64,000 nt of DNA from Tethya wilhelma (Eukaryota; Porifera; Demospongiae; Tethyida; Tethyidae), in the NCBI GenBank assembly GCA_964030475.1, contig CAXIPT010000006.1:5126898-5190897 (forward strand), read 5' to 3'. Made by a program: the position numbers and the translations under genes. The notes below the pieces were generated by a model. It searched no databases and was not told where the DNA came from. It saw only the letters and a program-made list of their open reading frames with translations. Shown here piece by piece: positions 1-10,300 of this stretch. The first letter of the stretch is position 1. Each line of letters opens with the position of its first letter.

Positions 1-54
1 TTGAAGGCATGCATGGAATCATAAGGTCTAATGTATCTAAACAATTTTACTTAC

Positions 55-207
55 TTGCTAAACCAATATCTCCTATAGCCAAGGTAACTTCTGTAGAAAT
101 CTCAGTACCAGTCACACCACTGATAGTAGCACAAACTTCAATTAGAGCTGCTAGGTTTTCATCTGTTGGTGTCACTTGAGTCGAAAGTGTTATATCATTG
201 TCACGTT
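55..207 (-). CDS. Calx-beta first half, D' exon
   Basis: One symmetric 153 bp exon, ERDNDITLSTQVTPTDENLA, with EVCATISGVTGTEISTEVTL and a GTAAGT donor. It matches D' exons 14394-14543 (gene 2) and 59641-59796 (gene 4). Its E' partner should lie to the left of the window. Confidence 0.85.
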
Positions 208-235
208 CTAAAGAAACAAATAATTTTTGCATACA

Positions 236-274
<39 letters not shown>

Positions 275-3200
275 NTTACCATCTGATGAATCTGTGATAA
301 TGACTGTTAGCACATCAAACCCAGCTTCAAGAGTATAGCCCTCATTCATAGCTTCTGTAGCACTCAGAGATACAGTGAATGAATGAGCACCTTCCAGAGC
401 ATTGTCAGCAATGATAGATACACTTGTTGAGGAACTTTCATCACCATCGTCAGCAGTGATGGCAAATTGAGCAGTGAGGGTCTGACTATCAAAGTCATCA
501 TTGAATACTGCAACATAAATCAATTACAACAAAATCAAGACACAATTACACAGATTAACCATGACTGTGACTCAAGACTAAAGGAAACTATATACTATAA
601 TTATTTTACGCTATTTGTTACAAACACAAAACATAATCCTTGGCATCATTAATTTTGCTTCCTTACTATCAGTTTATCTGCATGACTGTTATCTTTTCTG
701 AAGTACACAGTTACTGTAGTTTAATTATAGCTATTATGGCCTATTTACCTGCTTTCCCTCCATTGACCAAAGTTAAAGTGACATCAATCACAACCTTGAG
801 TTGACCAGCTGGACTTCCAGGCGTAGTCAGAAGAAGGTCAAACATGACATTAGTTCCCTCTTCCACCTCCACCATGAGATCATCATCAGCAAATCCAATG
901 GTAGCATCTACATGATACAGAAAGTGTAAAGTACATTTCCATACAGTGATGATTGATGAATATAATTAATTTTATATCATGATCTTAGCAACATACCTTC
1001 ATCATCTGTGATGGTCACTGTGACTGGATTACTTGTAATATCAATTGTGTTGGGAGATGGATTCCCAAGTGTTACAGTAAACCCATGCTCTCCTTCAAAG
1101 CAGTTGTCATTAACAATCATGACATCAATACAAGCTTGCATTGCTGGTCCTACTTGAAAAGTAGCAATAATGCCTCCAGGTGTCATGTAGTCATCTGTCG
1201 TAACTGTTATAATAAACATGAACAAGCAGAGTGAAGGAGCATCAGGGGCAGATCTAAGGTTCTGATAATACTGGGTTTGTAAATAAGTACGCAAAGCGAG
1301 CCAAAAAATTTGTGGAAGCCATGCCCACTAATTGACGTAATCACGCCCCAAAACTGTTCTCAGTCACGCCTATTTAGTTCAAAGTACACGTTTGGCAGCG
1401 ATTTCTTAGCAAGGTAAGTATCCACGTAGCCCTCCAGTCTTTGAGCCTGATGATAATATGCTAGAAATATTTGTTAGTTATAAACTAAGCTTTAGTGACA
1501 GTGGCAGCAACTTTTTGCATAATTTAGCTGAGTGCAGGCACAAAATTCCCAACAAAGTTGACTCGTTTAGAGGGGGTCGCAACCCCAGAACCGGTACCCC
1601 CCCAGCTATATCTGCTCATGCACATACATGCATATGGCATGCATTCTAGCTGCTATCGGTCAATTCATTACCTAATGGAGAGTCTCCAGTGATCATCATT
1701 TCAACAGTTGCCTCAACTTCAAAGGAAGAAATGTGTATCCCTTCAGCACAGATTGAGATAGTCTCTTCGTCATTTTCACTAACAGTTGTGTCTTGATTAG
1801 ATGCCAGCTGTACTGATACTATATTATTGTTATATTATTGAACAAAAAAAAAACATAACATAAAATAGTAATCTATAGATATAATTTTATTATGATCAAA
1901 GGTAAGTAAGTTAGTTTGCATGGGTCTCATCACATAATTATAATCATTTTGTAATATTATAGGAAAGCTCAAGACTTCGATCATGCATGCATGGTATTAG
2001 TAACTGTTATGTGTCTGGCCACTTCAGGTCATACATACATTTGATCTCAGCTAGGCACTTTAGAAACACCGAAAAAAAAGCAAACAAGTAAATAACAAAA
2101 CACAGCAAGTTATCAGATTCTGCAAGAACTAACCATCATTGTCTGCGATTGTTACAACTGTACTCTGTGGAGAGGTGGTGATTCCTGTGGGTGATGCTGA
2201 TGTCACTGACACTGTAAAGGAGTGATCACCTTCATAGTTGGCATCATCATTGATTGTAAATCGAACACAATCTTGTTGATCAATTAGAGGTGAGGTAGTT
2301 GGACCAAACTGGTACTGAAGTGGATCGTCTTGAGCACTGAAGTCCTGACCTTCCACTAAACAGTGTTAGAAATTTCAATATATATGACATATGTAGCAAT
2401 ACGGGGTGCAAGCAGCTGAGTCACACATATACAATCGCGAGCATTTTTCTTCATGCTATGGAATTCAAACCTATAAGCACATGCAACAGATTCACAGTAA
2501 GAATGAAAGTATGCCCATATGGTATGCCAAAGGTAAGTTCAGTGGGACATCTGAAGTGTGTTGTTCATACCATAGATGTCCCACTGTACATATATATACA
2601 TACCCTATAGCTTAGTATGAAGTACATACTCTTGTTTTTACTGTGTTCTAACATAAATTAGGCAAAATACCTGCTAGAGTTGAACCTGTGACATCTAGGT
2701 CGATGGTCACCTCACATTCAAGGCCGTTTACTAATCCTCTGATCATATTTAATCGAATACAAACATCAACAAAAGCTGATCCTTCCTGAGGAGAACTAGG
2801 ATCCAGGAAGAAAATATAATCAAACCTAGCCACTACAGGAATACAGAAATAAAAGTCAAACTGTAAATGAACAATCATTTAATGAAGGCCATGCAATGAT
2901 CCACTTCTTACAATCTCCCGAATCTGTGATAATGACTGTAAGCACAGCACGAGTCATATCAAGAGTATAGCCTTCATTCATAGCTTCTGTAGCACTCAGA
3001 GTCACAGTGAAGGAATGGGCACCTTCCAGAGCATTGTCAGTAATAATAGATACACTTGATGTTGATGAAATTACATCACCATTTCCAGTATTAACAGGAA
3101 ATTGAACAGTGAGCGAGTCAATATTGAAGTCCTCATTAAATACTGTAATATAAAGATACAACCAGCACAAAATTTAATTAAAAGGATTAAGACAATTAAA

Positions 3201-6200
3201 ATAATCGGATGCATAGTTATCTCTTGATAGAGGTAGAGAGTATGTCAACGCTATTATGACTAAAATCACCACCATGCACTAAACAAATGTTTGCAATCTT
3301 TAAAGCAGGATATTTTAGTATACGTTTCAAATTCTCGCGATTTTTGCAATCACGATCAGATCACAAAAAAAAAAGAACTGTGAAATTTTCAAACAAATGC
3401 ACTTGTAATAGTGCTTCTGGTTTGTCACAATCAATGTTCCCCGAAAATAAAATTGTGACTTCTTGCTGAATCAACCAATATTGAACTAGCAAAAATTTCC
3501 CGCTATACAGTACATCTTATAGATTTCACATGGAAGTAAGCATTAAGCAAACTTGAATTAGATCTAGCAATAAGGTGCTGTAAATACAGGAGCCACTCAC
3601 CTGCTTTGGTTCCATCAACAAGTGTTAGGGTGACATCAATCACAGCCTTCAGGGGGTCTGCTGGCGTAGTCAGTCGAAGATCGAACATGACATTTTCTCC
3701 CTCGTTCACCTCCACAGTAAGGTCTTCATCAGCAAATCCAATGGTTGCATCTGTTATTATATTTATTATTGCAAAATAGAAAAAAAAAAGGTAACGTTAA
3801 GCAAGCATTATACTTTACACTTTGGGGTAAGATATTATAATACATAAAATTATATGTATTTGTCCTTGGAGTCCATACGTGCATGCATTTTTAAGTTTAT
3901 GGTCAAGTTTGCATGACAATTAACATATACCTTCATCGTCTGTGATGGTCACTGTGACTGGATTACTTATAATATCAATTATACTGGGAGATGGATTCCC
4001 AAGTGTTACAGTAAACTGATGATCTCCTTCAAAACAGACGTCGTTAACAATCATGATGTCAATACATGCTTGTTGTGCTGGTCCTACTTCAAAAGTAGCA
4101 AAAGTGCCTCCTGGTGTCATGTAGTCTGTTGCAAACAAAAATAATTTATAGTTAAAGGAGTATACATAATTACATTTATTCAAATATTCAAACTCAATTT
4201 ATTTTCATGCATGCATGTATGTAAACTGGACATGGGAAATTCTTATATTCACAAACAATCCCGAACCTAACAAAGGGAATACCCTGTGATGCATGCCTGC
4301 TTAGGCAAATGAGACTCTTAGACAAGTAATGAATTGATTGATACATTCGTTTATAGCATGACGGTTGACCGGCTGTATATATGGCAATTCAGAGCAATCA
4401 TACATACACAATAACAATGCAGCCACTTGGTCGGAGTTTCCTACTACAATACTAGTATACGTACCACTTGGTCCAAGAATTACAGATTGATCCACACGGT
4501 AGACATAAAGACCAGGCACTTCAACATTACTAGTGATTTCAATGTCAATGGTGCTAGCTGTTAATGCTCCAGGAACCATGAAAGATCGATCCTCGCCATT
4601 AACTGTAGAACTAAATCCAATGTTACTACCAGTTCCCCACTCAATTGAAGCATACAGGAAGAACACAAAGGAGACCACTCCATCAGTAGCTAGAACAACT
4701 TGGAAAGAGTTTTCCTGTATGCATGGAGTATCAATTATCAACACAATAATTATACCATATACACCTTATGCAATTAAATTATAATTCCATAGCAACACTG
4801 GATGCATTGCGAACTGCTGCCATTTTGAACGGCCAAAAAAAAACAGCTGACCACATGGCAAGCTGAAAAATTGCTGCTATATGAATGCTCTGATAGTGTA
4901 CTTTGTATGATTAGGCATGTTTTATGGTGCACAACTACCAAGAATGAATAGAGCTAGCTGAGAGCATGGAAGTAGCAGTACGGTACCAAACCATGATACA
5001 AATAAGACTATGATACTGAGCAATGATCAATTATTTTTGTCACAGTCTGCTAGCTGTTTTAGCTGCCGCTGCTCAAGGATCACTTGCAAGTCTATAGGGC
5101 TGTCTGAGTGGAGGTATAAATTGAGCATATGCTAGTTTACTGTTCCCACATTTTTACTGCAAAATTGTTAAAAGAAGCTGTTACTGTCCCGTATTGCTGC
5201 TGTACTTCCGGAAAGGTTATAGGCCTTATGCAATTGACATCACAACTTAGGTCATGAATTGCTAACGCTGGAATATTTGAGGGTAAAATTTGCCGAAAAT
5301 ATTAAAGGTCAAAAAGTTTAGCTGTTTGCTCACTAGAACAAAAAACAAAAACATAAATTTAAATTTAATATTGAATTTGAAGATTTGTGTGTGGGTATAG
5401 TACATGCGTATACGGTGGCTCAAACATTGACAATTTGAACTTTGACCGTCAAACCATCAAACTAAAATCTCCATCAATATAATATTATATTTCTGGCTAT
5501 ATGGTAGGTCAATATAGGCTTAAATTATGTGTATGCACATGAATCATACCTCTGATCCTCCACCAAACTCTGCCACACGATCCCAAGTTGCAATAAAAGC
5601 ATTGGTGGGTACAAAGTTAACTGGTGCTTGTGGAAAACGGTCTAGTACTATTGACCCCACACGTTGTAGATCACTCACATCAGTTGTAATGCGGTAAAAA
5701 ATTTGCCCAAACCTTGTAATATCTACGTTACTCCAGAAAGGAGCAATCAAACGATTTGGGGCTATATTAACGAATGGATTAGGAGAAGAATCGTCAAAAA
5801 CACCACCAAAAGATAAGACTCCATTATCATTAACCTATAAGACAGCAAAATAACAATTAATGATCATTGTATGTCATACAAACCGTATATGACTGTATGT
5901 ATTAAACACATGTGCACATGGAGGTTAAAAGCAAAACTACAGTCACATAATACAGTGTTTCAGTTACGTATATTTACGTACAAAGAGTGTGGTCTCAGTG
6001 CCTCCACAGTATGGGAATGTAAACAGATCAACAAAAGAGCTTCCATCAGAAGAAGCTAGTTCAAGAGTTTCATCAAGAGTAGTCATACCAAACGGAAAGA
6101 TATTCGCAGTGACAGTAGGAGGAGCGCCTGAAATAATAATGGTGGGTTGTCATATGATAGATATCACAATGCTTGCCAACCCTAATTAGTTTTAGGATTA

Positions 6201-6536
6201 TTTGACCTAAGTAAACAGTTCTTTTCATCAAGTGCTACGTATAAAGTTAAAACTTTATAGGCCTAGCTACTTTTTACTCTCATTTATAGTGTGCTCTATA
6301 ATTGTGATTTATTGCATGCATATACATGCAGTCACTTTTGGGCATTCAGTAATTGTTTGAATACAGTAAAGTGTGCATTATTGCATTACTTGTTGGAGAG
6401 TTTTGAAAGATCACCATTTCAACTGTTGCCTCAGCTTCAAAACTAGTAATGCCCACACCCTCAGCACAGATTGAGATAGTCTGTCCATCATCTTCACGAA
6501 CAGTCATATCTTGATCAGACACTAACTGTACTGTCA
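55..6536 (-). CDS. Gene 1: NIDO plus Calx-beta multidomain extracellular protein (partial, 14 exons)
   Basis: Fourteen exons can be joined on the minus strand: 6390-6536, 5982-6127, 5550-5834, 4465-4714, 3931-4125, 3601-3750, 2912-3142, 2671-2832, 2134-2355, 1672-1818, 997-1194, 749-907, 280-507 and 55-207. All have AG/GT borders and the frame stays open through every junction. They encode five full Calx-beta domains, one half domain at the left edge and one NIDO domain. Calx-beta domains are Ca2+-binding beta sandwiches; their acidic ends (DDEG, DDDG) are visible in almost every second-half exon. By family, such proteins act outside the cell in adhesion or matrix. Neither end is readable: upstream coding stops before the single N at 6744, and the model leaves the window on the left after an exon with a good donor. 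No signal peptide, membrane segment or stop codon is seen. Sponge aggregation-factor-like is an inference. Confidence 0.85.
236..274. repeat. (CA)n microsatellite ending at an N
   Basis: About 19 CA units followed by a single N at 275. On the coding (minus) strand it is (GT)n starting only five bases inside the intron, after donor GTAAN. Confidence 0.95.
280..907 (-). CDS. Calx-beta domain (B 749-907, C 280-507)
   Basis: B reads DATIGFADDDLMVEVEEGTN with PGSPAGQLKVVIDVTLTLVN. C opens VFNDDFDSQTLTAQFAITAD, contains LEGAHSFTVSLSATEAMNEG and ends VIITDSSD. The C donor is GTAAN: the intron runs straight into a GT repeat (CA on the plus strand) that contains the N at 275. Confidence 0.87.
997..1818 (-). 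CDS. Calx-beta domain (F 1672-1818, A 997-1194)
   Basis: F reads VSVQLASNQDTTVSENDEET and ends at a TTAG/GTAATG donor instead of the usual ACAA/GTAAT. A opens DDYMTPGGIIATFQVGPAMQ and has HGFTVTLGNPSPNT, where most copies have HQFTV. No linker exon lies between them. The intron contains a decayed repeat-like stretch at about 1240-1620 with short imperfect inverted ends. Confidence 0.87.
2134..2832 (-). CDS. Calx-beta domain (D 2671-2832, E 2134-2355)
   Basis: D reads LARFDYIFFLDPSSPQEGSA with the Cys pair DVCIRL...LECEV. E opens VEGQDFSAQDDPLQYQFG, carries NYEGDHSFTVSVTSASPTG and ends VVTIADNDG at a GTTAGT donor. Both exons are close relatives of 27434-27592 and 29965-30183 in gene 2, which suggests that these two genes share a recent ancestor. 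Confidence 0.87.
2912..3750 (-). CDS. Calx-beta domain (B 3601-3750, C 2912-3142)
   Basis: B reads DATIGFADEDLTVEVNEGEN and lacks the usual G-PAG stretch, being three codons shorter than its sister at 749-907. C reads VFNEDFNIDSLTVQFPVNTG, with the core ALEGAHSFTVTLSATEAMNE and the end VIITDSGD. The 458 bp intron holds an A/T-rich stretch (3287-3480) with no recognisable element. Confidence 0.87.
3931..6536 (-). CDS. Calx-beta domain split by the NIDO cassette (F 6390-6536, A 3931-4125)
   Basis: The first half opens VTVQLVSDQDMTVREDDG and carries ICAEGVGITSFEAEATVEM; it diverges at its end (VIFQNSPTS instead of MITGDSLTS). The second half opens DYMTPGGTFATFEVGPA and ends VTITDDEG, with the Cys pair ACIDI...VC typical of A exons. 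Three NIDO exons lie between the two halves. Upstream of 6536 a polypyrimidine-poor acceptor (TGCAG) is present, but no preceding exon is found before the N at 6744. Confidence 0.82.
4465..6127 (-). CDS. NIDO domain cassette, three exons
   Basis: Exons 5982-6127 (phase 1 to 0), 5550-5834 (0 to 0) and 4465-4714 (0 to 1) together give 227 codons and act as one symmetric phase 1-1 cassette. The translation matches the nidogen extracellular (NIDO) domain along its length: FPYCGGTETTLF, VNDNGVLSFGG, APFWSNVDI, FIATWDRVAEFGG, NSFQVVLATDG, SFVFFLYASIEWGTG and VPGLYVYRVD in order. NIDO domains occur in nidogen, tectorin and mucin-4 type matrix proteins; their exact binding role is unclear. The cassette sits between F exon 6390-6536 and A exon 3931-4125, so it interrupts a Calx-beta domain rather than standing between two. 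Its introns (148, 835 and 339 bp) hold no clear repeat. Confidence 0.85.
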
Positions 6537-6744
6537 CTGCATTTTACAGAAAAATACCGGCAATAAGGACCACTCAGATGGTGACTTTACTGTTAGGAAG
6601 TAAAAGATGGCAAGGGTCTACAAAGTTTAATCACATTGTCACAATGTAAGACGACCAAATTTAGACTCTGCATGCATGAGTAGACACTAATAAATTACTG
6701 TACAGTGCAATGAAAAAGAACTATTATAGAAACAACAAAAGTAN

Positions 6745-6780
6745 CACACACACATGCACACACACACACACACATAAGGA
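6745..6780. repeat. Imperfect CA repeat at contig join
   Basis: Broken CA repeats follow the single N at 6744, which separates the minus-strand gene 1 from the plus-strand gene 2. The spacer 6537-6743 has no recognisable exon. Confidence 0.8.
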
Positions 6781-6852
6781 CACACATGGACACATATACA
6801 ACTTTGCTTATACTTATGATTATGAGTTATACATATGCCTGTTTCCTTGCAG

Positions 6853-7377
6853 ATGCCACCATACAATTTGCTGATGCAGATGGCACTGTTACTATGGCTG
6901 AAGGGACAGATGGAGGTTATGACCTTCTTCTGACTTCACCAGTAGCTGGTCAACTAGACATTCCGATTTCTGTCACATTAACGGCGGTCAATGGAGTGAA
7001 AGCAGGTGAGTCTCAAACAGTTCACATGCAAAAAATGAGAATTTTTATTGCAATGAAGTAGAGCTTCAAAATGTGTGCAAAGTCTTATCATAATTACTAT
7101 TGTAATTGTGTGCATACTATGAAACAATGACATTGTATCTCAATAGTATTTGATGAAGACTATAGGCCAGCTACCCTCAATGTTCAATTTGCTTTTGGTG
7201 ATCGTAATACTCAAATACGTACCAGCACTGATGGATCTATCCTAGATGATGATGCTCTGGAGGGTGACCATTCCTTCACCTTGTCTCTGAGTGCTGCTGA
7301 AGCCACAGCTGCAGGCTATACTCTCAATACGGACCGTGATGTGCTAACAATCATTATCACAGATGCAGCAGCTGATT
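6853..7377 (+). CDS. Calx-beta domain (B 6853-7005, C 7147-7377)
   Basis: B reads DATIQFADADGTVTMAEGTD and ends VNGVKA with donor GTGAGT. C reads VFDEDYRPATLNVQFAFGDR, with DDALEGDHSFTLSLSAAEAT and IIITDAAAD. This is the first readable exon pair of gene 2. Confidence 0.87.
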
Positions 7378-10300
7378 GTGAGAGAATGAATTCAGTATTA
7401 TAAATTTGTCTGATGATCTTTCCTTGTATACAAGTTATAATTTCACTTGTATGAGTATAGTAATGCCAATTAATGTTTTTTTACCTGCTGTATTGGATTG
7501 GTTACATTTTTCAGTGCAATCATTTGTATTCGATTTTGGCATGGTGGGTAGGCCTGTGGAAGGTACTGACACTACTGCTGATGTTTGCAGCACTGTTACA
7601 TTAATGAATGATATCACACTGGAATGTGATGTAGTGGTAACTGTCTCAGTCCAACCTATGATGCCTACAGGTAAGTATGATTTTAAGTTTAGTTTGGAGC
7701 AGTTATACAGCATTGACCCTTTTTTCATGCAAACTGGTTGTAGATTGGCTATAAACTGTTCAGTATTTCACCAGGTTTGAAACAATTTTTGTTTGCGACA
7801 TTTCACCCAGACTTTGCTGATCTTCATCAGGCATAAAATTTTAATATGCCTGATGAAAGTTTGGTTGAAATGTTGCAAACAAAAATTGTTTCAAACCTGG
7901 TGAAATACTGAACAGTTTATAGCCAATCTATACAACCCTTTTCTCAATTTCATACATTGAAATAAATGAAGTTTATTATGTTAATGATACCTGTTACCCA
8001 CAGCTTTAGTGGAAGATTTTACAAATCCACCTACCCTCGAGTACTCCTTTGGTTCAGCAACAACAGTAACTGGAGATGGGCCTTGCCTTACATTTGGTAT
8101 TATCAATGATATGGATTTTGAAGAAGATCATTCTTTCTCCGTGTCTGTGACTTCAACAACTCCTTCTGGAATTGCTGGTGATGATAGATCTACTGCTGTT
8201 ACTATTGAGGACAACGAGGGTAAGTGGTTACAAAATACATACAGGCTTGTACATATTCACAGTTAGAAATCTACCAAATTTGGTTGAGAAATATTCACAT
8301 TGAATATACTATCATGAAACATTATACATGTATATATATATATGTGAGGTATAACTCTGCATGTGTGAGTTATAACCGCATAATATTATATGTTCAGTGG
8401 TTGCATACATTGGCAAAATGATTCAATATAAACATAGAATATTCCATGCTAGCTGGTCCTATATATTAACAAAATTAATAGTCCATGCAATTTTGGTCAA
8501 GTTTAAATTACATTATATTCTTTTCATGATTGGAAGCTGGTATTTTTTAACCCAATAATACCAATACGGCTTCCATTTGACATATAAATGAATTTTCATC
8601 ATAATTTCTGATAATTCCATACTTGCATCTGGGAATCATGTGTGCCTATATAGCTGCCACTTATTTTCTATAAAACACATCATGTCATATAATATTCGGC
8701 GATGTCATGTTTACAGTAATTACAGTAGAGATATCAACTGATGATATCACTCGAGCTGAAAATGGCGGAGGCTCTGTTCAGATTTGTGTGGACAGTTCTG
8801 GCATTAATGAGTTTGAAATTGCAGCAGTAAACCTTCTGGATATGGACTTCACGGGAGATCCTGAGACAAGTATGTTGAACAGTCAACTAACATTATCAAA
8901 TACAGTGGGCATGCATCATTTGGATACTCCTCCATATATGATTATATCATAAGATGGACTCATTCCATAGTTGTTCATGTAGTAAATGATAGAGGACAGC
9001 ATGTAATACAACTATGCTATTTCCGTATACAATATATACAATATAAAAAGGTGCTCGAGCTACGTACTAGTACAAGCAGAGAAGCAGGCAGCTCTCAATA
9101 GCTTGTTTTTGACAAAAATAACTGGCTCGTAAGATCAATTCTAATTGCTGTATATCTAGGAAATGTTTCAGCCCAATACATTACCTTTAATGTAGTGTAT
9201 TGAATCCTGCACACATGGTATAGGGTGCATTGTGCATGTCTAAGCAACCATGCACTTTTGCATTGATTTTTTTACTCTGTTTTCTGCCCCTCTCTAGCTA
9301 TACCAGACGATATTGAGCCACAAGGAGACCGTGTCTCTGTAGACTTCCCAGTGGGAGATCCTACTCCAGTGTGTATTGATATTGATATTATTGATGATGA
9401 CTGCTTTGAAGGGAATCACCAGTTTACAGCACAACTTTCAAGTTCATCACTCTTAATTGACATAGAAGCTAACAATGTTGCTACAGTAATGCTTACTGAC
9501 AGAGAAGGTATATATAAATGAGCAGGCATATAGTGGAGTATCATTAATTTTATGTCTTAAAAACAGTGTGTGTTTATATAGTTTGCCATTAAATGTAATA
9601 TTTCTCTCTTCACACAATCTTTTTTCTTTCCCAATAATATTGAACAGATGCAACTGTCCAATTTGTTGACGCTATGGTTCAAGTCGATGAAAATATGGAT
9701 GTCAGGTTTAACCTTGAACTTATTACACCGGAAAATGGTCAATTAAAGGCTCCTATTTCTGTAGCATTGACTCTGGTGGATGGAACCAAAGCAGGTATGT
9801 TTACATCTGATTTTACAAGTAGTAAAAATTTTAAAAAAATAAAGGGTGTAGGAATGGGCAGTGCGGGAAAAAGTAATGAAACAAGGTATGTCTCAATTTC
9901 GGCACATGACTACTTCATTTTTGTTTTTTTATTCCTTGTCATCTTGTAACCTGATATCAATCTGTACAATCATAGTTTCAAGTTTATAGATTCAAATTGT
10001 TTCCAATCAGTTAGGTAAGAATATGAAGTATTAAAGTATCTATATATAGGTGGGCAACCTGCTAATAATTATGGTTAAATGTCAAGACTATAGGACTGTT
10101 ACACTAGGGCATAAAAATGAAGTAGTCATGTGCCGAAATTGAGACATACCTTGTTTCATTACTTTTTCCCGCACTGCCCATTCCTACACCCTTTATTTTT
10201 TAAAAATTTTTACTACTTGTTCGTGCACTTTTTTTTTGTTAATGAACAACATAATTGCAGACCATGATCACTATTACATAATATTATTATTATAGCTAAT

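Noticed and set aside
1240..1620. Possible MITE in a gene 1 intron
   Set aside because: The ends GGGGCAGATCT and TATATCTGCT are only weakly inverted and no target duplication is visible, so I did not annotate it as an element.
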